The translations under genes were made by a program, and so were the position numbers. The notes under the pieces are model-generated. The model saw only the letters and a program-made list of their open reading frames with translations. It was not told where the DNA came from and ran no database searches. Of a stretch of DNA of 64,000 nucleotides, positions 46,597 through 58,508 are shown piece after piece (the first letter of the stretch is position 1; each line of letters opens with the position of its first letter). This DNA comes from Anastatus disparis (lineage: Eukaryota > Arthropoda > Insecta > Hymenoptera > Eupelmidae), in assembly GCA_017163975.1 (NCBI GenBank), contig JAFFSR010000240.1:2170001-2234000 (forward strand). Reading direction: 5' to 3'.

Positions 46597-46725
46597 CAAG
46601 GGGGTAGCTCTAGAAAATTGCACAACTCTGTATCACAGAGACAGAAGATATAAAATCAATGTGCTGAACAAAGATAGCATATATCGATACACTAAATTTA
46701 TCGTTTCGGAGCAATTCTCCAGTCC
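46597..46725. mobile_element. GGGG-TAGCTCT palindromic repeat, copy 3
   Basis: Same family as 17084 and 45652; 'ctagaaaattgcacaactctgta' and 'gatacactaaatttatcg'. The 62-codon minus frame here (46610-46798) is incidental. Confidence 0.75.
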
Positions 46726-47486
46726 CCAGTCCCGACCGAGCTTCCATTCTCTTATGTTTGATTTCGTACTCAGAATTTGTCACTTTATGGTTTTTCATGC
46801 TCGAGTTTACAACAATAACATCGATGTTTAATTTTTATCAATCAATTATAATAAATATAATATAACAAAATATTTAAATATTAAAATGGGATTTTCAAGT
46901 AAATTAGTGAGTTATAATAAATGTTGTGATCCTTATAAATTGAAGAATCATCGAAAAACTAAGTCATTACAGAAAGTGTCAGAAAATATTAAAAAAGTTT
47001 TGATTAATGTTACATTAAATGAAAGAATATGTTCGACATGCAGAAAACGTGCTTATAAAGATTATAATGACCTGCAATGTTGGTGTTCATCTATTGAATA
47101 TTTTATGAAAATTATTTTTTATAATTAATTAATATATTTTCTATAAATCTTGCATGCAATTATTTAATTTTAGGCATAATATTATTGGCAAAAAAAACTT
47201 ATTAACAAAATTTATGTTGAATATTTAATATTTAGGTTATGGTTGCTTCTGTTTTATGTAAATTTTGCATGCTATTTATTTTAGATGTAATAAAAATGGT
47301 AAAGTTTAATTCCCACAATTTCTGTTTAAGGTAGTTGTCGACTCCTTACATCATAAAAAACTGTTTATTATAAAATGATTAAAAATTTAATTCACAACTT
47401 CAATATAATTTCACAAATAAATAGTTAAAATTTTATAACCTCCAGCGGTTTCAAAAGTAAGATATAAAACTGAAATTTTCATTTTA

Positions 47487-49214
47487 CTAGAAAATCCATG
47501 CGCGCAAGCGCGCCCTATATCTAATCTTAATGTATATAAATTTTTAATGATTGACTGTTAATATAGTGTTATTATTTTCTGTTCATTATAAAATAATAAT
47601 AATTTCATGTCTACTAATATCAGCATCAGTAAAGAAATTGATGTTATATACTTATGTATCAGAGCAGTTTACGCAGCAACAGTGAATTTATAGACACGGA
47701 AAACTTCGAGAAAAATAAAGCTCATTTAAAAGATATGTTATCACGATATTCATTTTCTTATTATTATTTTAAAAAATTGAAGAAATAGTAAACTTTTAAA
47801 TTATTTTTTAGACATTTCTTAAATCTTTCAAAATTTAAATAACGTAAATTATTACAAAGTCAAAAGTTGTTTTACAAATATATAACTTTTCATACACATA
47901 ATTTTTAATATCAATCTAATGTATTTGAATTTCAAGATATATCTTAAGAGAATTCCAAGATCAATCTCTAGACATAGGCATGTAAAATTATCCATGATTA
48001 AAAACATCTGTTTTTAATACAATGTAATGTGGTTCATAAAAACGACTTTTCCAATTTTATCATCACTTCAAATTTCACATTTTAAGGAGATATAAAACGG
48101 ACACTACACCTACACTCATAAATATTGCCTATCTCCACATTTTAGTACAAAATTTCAAGAAAAGAAATGCATTAGATGGTATAAATTTTTAAATAAATTT
48201 ATTCATTAGCATTTATAAATTTTTAATTTCTGGTACCAGAAAAATTTTAATATGTAATATTGCAATCCTAAATTCTCAACTAATGAATGAAGTTATTTAA
48301 AAATTAATATTTTCAACAATATAAAATCCATAAAATAAAATAGTTCAAATCAATTCTTAACGATATGTATGTCGTTCCTATTTTTAAAATACAAATAAAA
48401 ATAAAAATTCTAATTTATATTTTCTTAATTATAGTAATTATATTATTCTTTCAAACAAAAGATTTTTAATTTTATTTTGTAGAGAAACTGTTTATTCTAA
48501 GCGTGATTCAATTTGAATTTTGAAATTAAATAAACAAACTTTTAAAAATAGTACATTTTAGGCAAATATTATACTATATTTTTGAAAAAAAATTTTTAAG
48601 CTGTCAATCTAGAAATATTTTATATACTAAATTATATTATCGAAATTGTATTACTTATCGGTTTTTTTTATTATTTATTTTAAAATATTCCGAAATATTT
48701 TAAATCTTATTTTAAATTTACTAAATTACTTGCCAGGCTCATAGATAAATATTTTATGATATTGTTATAAGCTAAAAAGTTCATGACACCTGTATTTTCT
48801 AAATTTATTGTTTAATATATTATTTTATAGTACATTTTTTAAAAAGAGAATTCAGAAGTAAATGGCATTAAATTGTTACCAAGTTCTAATTTGAAATATA
48901 CAATAACAAATGAATATAGAGCGGTACTTCGCACTCTCGAAAAATTCACACAAAATGAATTTTTGTGAGCGGAAGTGAGCGATGATTATACTAATAATTT
49001 TATTTAAAAAATCAAACTATAACTAAATAATTATAATTTAATTATTTTATCAATGATTTTCATTATTAAATTCTAAATCGATGATTTTATTTAATCATAT
49101 TATAGTAAATCAAATCTCGTTTTTCGAAAATCATATAATTCTATACAACGCACCAATCACGTTCTTAGTATAAAATGTTTCACAACATCCGGCCATCGTT
49201 TTTTTAAAAGAGGA
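47487..49214 (-). mobile_element. Nonautonomous Helitron, 1.7 kb
   Basis: On the minus strand it starts TCCTCTTTTAAAAAAACG. It ends with a GC-rich hairpin, GCGCGCTTGCGCGC, 9-10 bp before the terminal CTAG, and sits between A and T with no target duplication. These are the classical Helitron termini. The intact MITE at 49595-49926 shows the unoccupied site, 'ttattata|taaaatg'. The interior is AT-rich with no Rep/helicase frame. It includes a half-copy of another MITE at 48084-48330. Confidence 0.9.
48084..48330. mobile_element. Half-copy of the 62047 MITE family inside the Helitron
   Basis: 'taaggagatataaaacggacactacacctacactcat' and 'atgcattag' match the left end of 62047-62420. A proper right end is missing. 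Confidence 0.65.
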
Positions 49215-49594
49215 TATAATAAATATCATTAAAATTACAAATTTAAAATATTATATTATAATTATGAAACCGTTAATCATTCCAAAAATTTAACTATTTA
49301 TTTATAAAGTTATATTGAAGTTATAAACCAAATTTCAACGCATTTTATAATAAATAATTTTTTTATGATGTAATGGGTCGACAACTACCTTAAAAATTAT
49401 CTTTTATATAAATTTTGCATGCAATTATTTTATTCCAGATGTAATATTATTTGCAAAAAAATCTTATTTACAAAACTTTTGTTGAATGTTTAATATTTAG
49501 GTTATAGTTGCTTCTGTTTTATGTAAATTTTGCATGCTATTTATTTTAGATGTAATAAAAATGGTAAAGTTTAATTCACACAATTTCTGTTTAA

Positions 49595-49926
49595 GGTAGT
49601 TGTCGACTCCTTACATCATAAAAAACTGTTTATTATAAAATGATTAAAAATTTAATTCACAACTTCAATATAATTTCACAAATAAATAGTTAAAATTTTA
49701 TAACCTCCAGCGGTTTCAAAAGTAAGATATAAAACTGAAATTTTCATTTTATATAATAAATATCATTAAAATTACAAATTTAAAATATTATATTATAATT
49801 ATGAAACCGTTAATCATTCCAAAAATTTAACTATTTATTTATAAAGTTATATTGAAGTTATAAACCAAATTTCAACGCATTTTATAATAAATAATTTTTT
49901 TATGATGTAATGGGTCGACAACTACC
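49595..49926. mobile_element. TTAA-flanked MITE, intact copy (332 bp)
   Basis: Tips GGTAGTTGTCGAC and GTCGACAACTACC; TTAA at 49591-49594 and 49927-49930. The arms continue as 'catcataaaaaactgtttattataaaa' and its inverse. Confidence 0.85.
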
Positions 49927-52748
49927 TTAAAGATTATCTTTTATATAAATTTTGCATGCAATTATTTTATTCCAGATGTAATATTATTTGCAAAAAAATC
50001 TTATTTACAAAACTTTTGTTGAATGTTTAATATTTAAGTTATAGTTGCTTCTGTTTTATGTTAATTTTGCATGTTATTACTTTATTTTAAAACAAAAAAT
50101 TACTTGATTTTATAACGAATATTATAATAGCAAAGAAGTGTAACTTACAAAAATCCTATTGAAAGTTTAATATGTAGGTAACCGTTAATTGCAAATATCA
50201 ACTGAAATATATAAATTTTAAATATTCTCACAAAATTAAAAATATTTATTCAGAGTATTAATATTTAAAACATTTAATTCTTCCTATAAGATGCATCACA
50301 TAAATAGCTCTTATTGTAGTTTTATTATGTGTTTGTCAACAATCATTATTTTGTAGTAGCTTTCTAGTTCTGTAAAACTTAAGATACGTTAAAAATTTAA
50401 ATGACATTTATTGAATTATGTATTTTAATTTTTTTGAATTTGCTTTTATAATATCTTTCTCGCATGTTTCTTATTTAGTATTTTCTTGTCTGTAAAGTTT
50501 CTAATATAAACTTATTCTTGCTGTGCTATTCTATTCCTTGCAGTAATGGAAGTAGATAGTTTACAATGTCCATCTTCAGTAGGGGCTGTATCTAGATTTA
50601 GTAATGATTGCATTAACAATGATTTGGATGATATTTTAGATGAGTTGAGAATGGATGACTCTTGTGCAGCAATTGCTTTACCACCGCATATTATCAATGA
50701 TTCTATTGGATTACTAAATAACTTGAAAGTAATTTTCCATGATCCATCAACGTCAAGAGATAATCAAATAAAAATTATTACAATGTTGCCAACCACATGA
50801 AGTTATACTCAAATAAAACTATATTTTGATGCTTCTTATCATATGATCAAATATGCTCGTAGTCTTATCGAAGACAAGGGGATTTCGTCATCACCTTATC
50901 ACAAAATAGGTATTTACTTTAGTATTTGTATGTAATTTCAATTTTCTTTTAATATTTTAATTTATAAATATCGAATAATAATTTTATGGTAAGAGAAGCA
51001 AATGCAAAATATAAGGAAAATTCTTTTTCGAATTTTTTAAATCTGTTAAGTTTTGGTATCTTTAAAGTTATTGTGTTTAAATGAAAATAATAAATTAAAT
51101 ATTACCTAATATTGGCATTTAAAATATTTCTTTATTATACTTTAGAAATAATATAAGATGTGCTTCTAATATATTGATAACATTTACATTATTTTTTTTT
51201 TATTTTAACTATTTAAAATAAAATATTTTCAAGTGTCTATAATCAAATTAACCATGTTAACTAAATAGGTATTAAAAATATTTTAAACAAACAAAAGTTG
51301 TTTATAATGAATAATATCATGAATATTTCGTTTTACATAAAATATTTTCTGCTTAGGTAAATCCATATCTTGTGATATAATCTCTTCAGTTACGAACTTT
51401 TATTTAAGAGATGATATAACTTGGACTATGTCTGGTATGAAGGATGTAATATGTACAAGAAATAGTGATGGAATTAAAGAGAAACTTCAAAAGCGACTGA
51501 TTCTGTTGAATTTATCGGAATTATATCAGCTTTATAAATTGGAATTTCCAGAGAATAAAATTGGTCTTACAAAATTTACTATGTTGCGTCCTAAAAACTG
51601 TGTGTTAGCAGGAAGCAGTGGGACTCACAGCGTGTGTGTCTGTTCTTATCATCAAAATGTAAAGTTGATGATTTTAGGTACTTTAATTTATTATGATCAT
51701 ATATCTTAATATAAATAATAGTACTTCCAATTTTGAAGGCTTATTTTTTTTTACAGATAATCATTTATCTAATTTTACAAAAAATGAAGAACAGAAAATA
51801 ACATCATATGTAGATTGTTTTGATTTTTTAATTTGTGAATCACCATCTGACTTGTGTTATTTAAACAACTGCGAGAAATGTCCAGGATCTATCAATCTAG
51901 AGAAATTCTTATTAAAAGTGTTTGAAGATAATTACGTCACCTCGATTTCTTTCAAGCAGTGGATTAATAATCCACAAACAACTTTAGAAACTTTAATCAA
52001 GGAAACGCCTGAATTTGTAAAATATTTTTGTGAAAAAGTAAAAGGATTACTTCCTCATGCAACAATAGCATCCAAACAATCTTCATATTCAAGAAAATTA
52101 AAGGACCATCTGGAACCACATGAATTTCAAATAATTGTGGACTTTGCCGAAAATTACGCATTCACGATTCAAGATGCTGCTCCTGGTTTCCATTGGAATA
52201 ACGCCCAAGCTACAATCTATAATGTCGTAATTTATTACAAAGAAAATGAAATCACAAAACATAAAAGTTTGGTTATAATTTCTTATTGCTTAATTCATGA
52301 TGCTGTAGCAGTTTATTCGTTCCATAAAATAATTCAGAATTTTTTGAATGATGAATTTTCTTCCATAAAAAAGATTTATTATTTCTCTGACGGTGCCCCC
52401 CAACAGTATAAGAATTTCAAAAATGTTATTAATTTAGCTCATCATAAAATGGATTTTGGATCAGACGCTGAATGGCATTTTTATCCCACAGCCCATGGGA
52501 AAGGTCCATGTGATGGTCTTGGGACAACAGTAAAAAGAGGAGCTCTTAGAGCAAGCCTACAGAGATCAACAATTGAGCCAATTTTGACAAGTGAAGATCT
52601 ATTTTATTGGCTAAGCACAACTGAAAGAATGCCAAATATAACCTTCAAATATTCTACCCAGAAAAATTATGATCAAACTAAAAAATTTTTAGCCAAACGG
52701 TTTCACAATAACAGACGGTACAACATCTTCAGGACCAGCACTGTTTGA

Positions 52749-54400
52749 TTCCAATTGATGGTACCATAAGAGCAAAACTATATTCTGAATATAATTTTTA
52801 TACAGACACTGTTATTTTATAATTTTTCTCTGTCTTCGACCAATGTAAAGAAAAGTTATTGTTATTTGCTTAATTTTGATTAAATTATATATTTAAGGAT
52901 AAGAATAAATATTATTATTATTAAATAACATTTTCCTAAATAAAACATACTTAATATTGTTTAAAGTTAGGATGTTAAAAAATTAAAGTATTGGTCATTA
53001 TTATAGTTTTTATTTTGATTATTAAATATTTTATGATAATGATGATGATCATGATAATGATTATTATTATTATTTTTATTATGATTAATATTTTCTAGTA
53101 ACTGAAATAATTAAGATGCAGCAGAGTAGCTTTAAATATTGGTTTAGATTATCATTCTTAATTACCTTATACTATTAGTCATTGCTATATGTTTATTTTT
53201 AATTATAGTATAATTAATGACAAAAATAATAATAATCATCACTACATAACATTCTTCTAAAAGGAAAAGACTTTTGATATTCTTATTTTGAGTAATGATT
53301 GTAAAAATAGAACTAATCATCGCTCTATCATATTTTCATTTATTATAATTATTTTTTAAGTTAAAAAGTATTTAAAAATTAAAATGTCACTAGAATGGAA
53401 ATAAAATGAAAAAGTACTTGTCAACAGTTTGACAATCCACGAATACAAAATTTTTTAATTTTGTAATATTTTATAATGAATAAATTTTATGCATCTTGAA
53501 TTTATTTAATTTAATTTCTTTTATTTCCAGATATATGATATAAATATCAATTCCTAAATATATTTTGGAATTTTCTCAATGCATAGTCTATTTGCAAAAT
53601 TAAAATGTCACTAGAATGAGGATAAAATCAAAAAATACTTGCCAAAAGTTCCACAATCTATAAATAAAACATTCTTTGAATCCGTAATAAATTTTTATAT
53701 TAAATCAATTTCATGCCTATAGAATTTATTTTACTTCATTTCTTTTACTTCTAGATATATGATATAAATATTAATTCTAAATAAATAATATGTATTAAAA
53801 AAATTTTTCAACACATATTTAAAATCATTATAATAACAATTTATTGAAACACATAAATATGTTTTGGTTATGAGTGTATTTTGAGGATGTCTAAATAATG
53901 AACAGTTGATATTTCAATTCAGATTCTAAATTAATAATTAAATTATTAAAAAATAGATCTCTTTTAAGATATTTAAAAATCATTTGTTCGTATATTGCAT
54001 TATCTATAAGCGAAGTACTAAATCCACAGTATATATGTTTTAAATTGAAAATTCTATTTTATTTTTTAATATTCAAAGTTCTATAGCTCTTCTCTCAGTT
54101 CTATGCCTAAGATGAGACAAAGCTCACTTCAAGATATTATAAAAAGACATAACATAGTGCAACCTGAGTGAAATCAACCTGGTCGAACACCAGAAATTCA
54201 AAATTACATGAAAGTACAAAATAAACCAATCAGAAGACAGCAATTCTGAGATTTAAAAAAATTTGTGTAGATTCTACTCATCATTTGCAACAATAAATAT
54301 ATTCATAAGTGAATCTCTAAAATCCTTAGTTTCTGAGGAAAAAAATAATTAAGTTGGTAATTTAACAAAAAAATTTGAAAAATCACAATATTCTATTACT
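52749..54400. other. AT-rich 3' part of element B with a tandem duplication
   Basis: A unit of about 221 bp beginning 'aaaatgtcactagaatg' occurs at 53381 and again at 53602, with roughly 80% similarity. No gene. Confidence 0.5.
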
Positions 54401-54403
54401 TAT

Positions 54404-55146
54404 TAGGGTAGATGTGGGTATTGCTACGGAGGTGCTAATTACTGTTTTTTCATATAAAATTTGTAAAAATAATTTTTTCCAAGTCCATAAATAATATTTG
54501 AATGCATAATCAAATATTATAAGTATTATTCAATATTTAAAAAAATCATATCTCACAAAAAAAGTCTAAAAATATTTAATATTGGTTATTTGAAATTGAA
54601 CTGTTCTAAAATCTTGATAAATTTCGTAAAATCGCGATCACGTATGCATCCTAAATTTGACAATATTTTCTGTTTTTATTCTTTTTTATGTAAAATAAGA
54701 TCATTATTAAATAAAATATGTCTTTGCTTGTTATATATTTTTTGAAAATTTCACCTAGCACATATTTAATATTTTAATTTTACACCTTGGTATTATGCGT
54801 CATTAAAATCACCAAATATGAATTACTGTGGCATCCTTTTATTATTATAACACGTGGTTAACCTAACCTCAACTTTTCGAACGGAATATATAAAAGTGTC
54901 AATAGTAACTGGCACACAGCATTAGAAACACGGCCGCAGCAATAGCCATAAATACATAATATTTTAAATTCGTTTTTTCTTAATTTTAACTCTATAATTA
55001 AATGCTAAATTAATTTTTTTCTAGTTAATCAATGTTCAAATATTTTGTTAAAAATAAAAGTGATAAGTTTTCTTCATCTATAAGCTTTAATTTATGAGTT
55101 AAAAATTCATCATACGTCGATTCCGCTGTAATACCCACATCTACCC
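54404..55146. mobile_element. MITE with TAGGGTAGATGTGGGTATT ends
   Basis: Left 'tagggtagatgtgggtattgc' is the inverse of right 'gtaatacccacatctaccctac'. Tips starting TAGGG would suit hAT, but the flanking 8-mers do not match well. The interior is AT-rich. Confidence 0.65.
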
Positions 55147-55342
55147 TACTCGTAATCCCTTTGACCTATGCCTCTAAAAATTTTTTTGTATATTTTGGGT
55201 ATCAAATGGAACCTCTTCACGGATTTTCAGCAAATTCTATTTTTTTGTCAGTCGAGTTGACATGAAACGTCCCATATATATATATATATATATACATAAT
55301 TTCCAGATGATTGAAGATTGATAATAGAATTTTTCATAGTAA

Positions 55343-55877
55343 AATGCACTTAGAATTTTAAAATATCTGTATCAAACAAAAGACTTGAAATTAACATATG
55401 AAAGAGACTTAAAAGGTGAAATATTAGACTGTTTTGTTGACGCTAACTGAGCTAGTAACATAATTGATCGTAAATCAACAACTGGTTATGTTATTAGATT
55501 ATTTGGAAATGTAATATACTGGAAATCGAGAAGCCAAGGTAGTGTAACGAAATCTTCGACAGCGGCTGAGTATGTTGCGTTATCTGAATCTGTGAGTGAA
55601 ATTAAATTTATGAAAAATATATTGAATGATTTAAATGTAAAGACCTATAAAAATTTATGAAGACAATTCTGGTGCTATTGCGATTGCTAAATACGGAAAT
55701 TTAACTAAAAACTCCAAGCATATAGAAGTACATTATCACTTTGTGAATGACAGTTATGAGAATAGTATGATTGATATTATAAAAATAGAATCTAATTCAA
55801 ACTTAGCCGATATATTAACAAAAGCGTTAGTCAAAGTAAAATTAGAAAATTTTAGAAAAGGTCTAGGACTGATTTAA
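55343..55877 (+). pseudogene. Copia-type Pol 3' end: RT tail and RNase H
   Basis: RILKYLYQTKDLKLTYERD is the C-terminal end of the copia RT. The RNase H follows: ILDCFVDAN, DRKSTTGYVIRLFGNVIYW, SSTAAEYVALSE, EDNSGAIAIAKYG, SKHIEVHYHFVND and NLADILTKAL. One stop (in DAN*AS) and one frameshift at about 55660 disable it. It ends just before a polypurine tract and an LTR start. The upstream part of pol is missing at the element B border, so the copia body is truncated. Confidence 0.88.
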
Positions 55878-55930
55878 ATTAAAATAAATACTTTGTATAC
55901 ATTGTGTAGTGTCGAGAAATTAAGGAGGTG

Positions 55931-56141
55931 TGTTGAGTAAATCGTAATTTCCGGCCAATATACAGTATGTAGTATGAGTGTGAGCGAGGATGAACAAGCT
56001 TCCCCTACTCACTTACTCTTCATCGGTCCGTCGAGAAAGCATGGTGTGTCACTGTGACCATGCTGCAGTGTATTAATTATTTGAAGCTAAATAAATAAAT
56101 ATATCCTCATATAAGTCTTCTTTATTTTAATAAATCTAAAT
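55931..56141 (+). repeat. Copia 3' LTR (right limit approximate)
   Basis: A purine-rich tract (aaattaaggaggtg) is followed by TGTTGAGTAAATCG, as expected for an LTR start. It includes a GC-richer part (about 55960-56060) and two AATAAA-type signals near 56090. The exact end is not visible because LINE coding sequence follows at 56142. Confidence 0.6.
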
Positions 56142-56510
56142 AAAGAAAAGAACATTCAATTATTCTGGATTCCTTCACACGTTGGTATTAAAGGCAATGA
56201 AATAGCTGTGAAAACAGCCAAAAATGCAACAACGCTAGAACAAACAGATGTACTAGCAATCCCACACACTGATTTTTCTGAAATATTCAAAAACAATATC
56301 AAAACGAAACATAATAATGAATTAAAGACTGCTGATTGTAACAAAGGCAAAATATATTTTGAAAAATTTTTTTATGTAAATTCTAAGCTATGGTTTTATA
56401 AGAAAAAAATGTCTCGTGAACAAATAGTTACTATAAATAGACTTCGATCAAATCATGTTAACCTAGTCAATTCCCTCTTTCATGTAGTTACTGTAAACAG
56501 TCCTTTATGA
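56142..56510 (+). pseudogene. LINE ORF2 tail: RNase H end (second I-type LINE fragment)
   Basis: NIQLFWIPSHVGIKGNEIAV matches the last RNase H motif of the LINE at 32108 (WIPAHIGIQGNEKADKL), and EQIVTINRLRSNHVN matches HAIVTINRLRADQYS there. The Asp of the usual NExAD is Val here, and the reading ends at 56510. It is a 5'-truncated copy of a different LINE family member directly abutting the copia LTR. Confidence 0.75.
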
Positions 56511-56519
56511 AAATATTCT

Positions 56520-57090
56520 GAATCAGAAGAAACCATTGATTACGTTGTATAGGATTACCCAATCTATAATTTTTAAAAAGAGAAACCAATTCGTAAACTT
56601 GAAAAAAAAAAAACAATCTAACGCACCCTTTGAGTATTCACACAGTAATCTGACAGCCAAATCTTAAAATATGTAATTTTTTCGTTTCTCAAACACTGTA
56701 ATCTTATTATCTTAATACTTTTTTACATGTTAACCATTGATGTGTCTCATCAATATCTATTTATCTTTGTAAGTAAGATAAACCTCAAATGATGTTTCAT
56801 TTACACAATAAGAAAAAGAATTTCAAACTAAAAAACAGCAAAAAAAATTTATCACGTACTATACTATTTGTCAAGTTCAATATATTTTAATGTTATAGTT
56901 CCATACATAAAACTATAACATTATTATGACGCTTCTAATATATTGTTTTGTATATTTTTGCGTAGTTATTGTATATTAAAGACGAAGTTTTTATTGACAA
57001 TTATACATTTTAAATTTTATGAATGAAAATATTCTTAATAAATTCTTTTTCAATTTTGGGAATAAATATTATTGTGTAGATTAGTGAATA
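56520..57090. other. AT-rich region, LINE 3' remnant at most
   Basis: No frame or repeat supported. Confidence 0.35.
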
Positions 57091-57093
57091 TCC

Positions 57094-57502
57094 TACTAAA
57101 AAAGCTCATATGAGATCTCATAATATATCATAATATATCATATATAATATGATATATCATATAATATATCATATTATATCATATATAATATGATATATCA
57201 TATTATATCATATATAATATGATATATCATATAATATATCATATATAATATGATATATCATATGACATATCATAACATATATCACGTGGAATCTAAAATG
57301 AGTTTTCGTGACGAAATCTCAAATACAATATCATATGATATATCATATGGATTTTCTTTTTTAATTTATAGTAATTTATCATATGACTTATCATATAAGA
57401 TTTTAGCACGATAACTCATGTAAGATTTCACTTGATATATCTTTTGATATGTCATATCATACGATGTATTACATGAAATCTTATATGAGCCTTTCTAGTA
57501 GG
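57094..57502. mobile_element. MITE with internal TGATATATCATATG palindrome array
   Basis: Tips 'cctactaaaaaagctcatatgaga' and, inverted, 'ttatatgagcctttctagtaggg'. The centre (57121-57430) consists of short palindromes such as gatatatcatatataatatg in several copies. Confidence 0.7.
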
Positions 57503-57592
57503 GTATTGTTCTTTGATTCAATAAAATTCAAATAAAGATATACTTTGAAGGTAAGAAGTAACGTTCATAAACATAAATAAGAAAATATTTAC

Positions 57593-58230
57593 TTGTAATA
57601 ATTCTCTTTGGTTCAATGCTTATATCCTTATTAGATGATGGACGAGATTTCAAGGATATATTTACATCATCGGGACTAATTACAACGCTTTGATTCAATG
57701 TATCACATTTATGGTTCAATGAGTCAGACTCATTACTTTTTAAAGGCAGAGAAAGATTGCATGCTTCAGAATCTTGAGTAAAAATATTTTTATTTGTAAT
57801 TAAAATTAATCATAAAAGTTTAGATCAAATAATAATGAGATAATATCACATAATTTGAAGTATTAAATATTATTTGCTATTACCTGATTTGTTTTCAGAT
57901 TTGAAAACATAATTTACTTTTAATATATTTTAATGGTTTAGATAAAAAACAGTTTTTGGTATTATTATCCATACAACCAAGTAATTTGATTGAAAGATCT
58001 TGAGAAATATCAAATACAGTAGATGATTCCTTTTAAAAATCGACCACTTTCGTGCTTGATTTATTAGGAATCTTTTGCGCCTCTCGAAAATCCTTGTATA
58101 ATTTATAAAATTTTTTATGTCTAAATTATTTAGTATCTGTCTTTAGTAAATTTAGGAATTGTGATGTCATTCACATTTGATAGATCTAAATTTTTTATTT
58201 CATAGTTTATTTTGTTTTTATACTAAACTA
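57593..58230 (-). pseudogene. Element-I-family transposase, N-terminal exons (fragment)
   Basis: Minus strand, right to left. About 58190-57990 encodes ITIPKFTKDRY, then HKKFYKLYKDFREAQKIPN and SSTVFDISQDL. This aligns with element I exon 1 (LKKLYLDFRKFQKY; LSDVFDISQES). One stop lies after VVDF. A second open segment, 57773-57593 (acceptor tttttactcaag, donor ACAA|GTAAAT), is Ser/Asn-rich (KSRPSSNKDISIEPKR) and sits where exon 2 would. The catalytic exon is absent to the left, where the MITE at 57094 begins. Confidence 0.6.
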
Positions 58231-58508
58231 TGTCAAATGCTAAGAAAATACTACTCTGTAGAATCTATGAAAATTCGTAGAATCTATGGGGTAAGGATGT
58301 AATATTATAAGAACTTTTTAAACAATTCAGTAATTGGAAGTTGATCAATTACTAAATTTGTGAATATGTAAATTTGGAAATGTTTCATACAAGAAAAGTA
58401 TATTAATACAAGTGTTTAGTTCTCCATCATAAATTTAACGTGTAGTATAAATTTCATAAACTCTAATAAAAATGTTTTTGTTTGGTTTCATTAATTTTTG
58501 TTTTAAAA
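58231..58508. other. AT-rich spacer
   Basis: Nothing recognised. Confidence 0.35.

Larger units (their letters stand above)
47330..49389. mobile_element. TTAA-flanked MITE, copy 1, split by a Helitron
   Basis: Left half 47330-47486, right half 49215-49389; TTAA at 47326-47329 and 49390-49393. The halves equal the intact copy at 49595-49926. Confidence 0.85.
47130..50070. repeat. Tandem array of a spacer-plus-MITE unit (2.3 copies)
   Basis: The unit is a spacer of about 200 bp ('tctgttttatgtaaattttgcatgc') plus a 332-bp MITE, in order: unit 1 47130-49393 (its MITE split by the Helitron), unit 2 49394-49930, partial unit 3 49931-50070. Copies are nearly identical. Confidence 0.85.
46886..52748 (+). 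pseudogene. Element B transposase, four exons, one in-frame stop
   Basis: Exon 1, from 46886, holds CCDPYKLKNHRK and ICSTCRKRAYKDYND (N-terminal CxxC region); its donor is uncertain (47079 or 47085). Exon 2 is 50544-50909 (acceptor ttctattccttgcag; donor ATAG|GTATTT) with an in-frame TGA at 50798. Exon 3 is 51357-51677 (TKFTMLRPKNCVL, then VCVCSYH). Exon 4 is 51757-52748 (acceptor ttttttttacag). It holds CEKCPGS, IIVDFAENYAF, FSDGAPQQYKNFKN and TAHGKGPCDGLGTT, ending at 52748. Exons 2-3-4 join phase 1 to phase 1 and the joined reading aligns with element A's intronless protein. Apart from the one TGA I see no damage, so it may be recently active. Intron 1 (about 3.4 kb) contains the MITE array and the Helitron. 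Confidence 0.82.
43160..55273 (+). mobile_element. Element B: 12.1-kb TIR DNA transposon (same superfamily as element A)
   Basis: Tips are GGGACGTTTCATGTCAACTC and its complement; recognisable TIRs of about 95 bp (43160-43255 and 55180-55273). ATAT at 43156-43159 and 55274-55277. It carries the four-exon transposase (46886-52748) on the plus strand and a methyltransferase-like fragment on the minus strand. It also holds a tandem MITE array, a Helitron and smaller repeats. The tip matches element A at about 15 of the first 22 positions. Right of it lies a copia fragment. Confidence 0.85.

Noticed and set aside
47130..50070. CRISPR-like array
   Set aside because: Repeat units are over 500 bp and contain a MITE; no short repeats with unique spacers.
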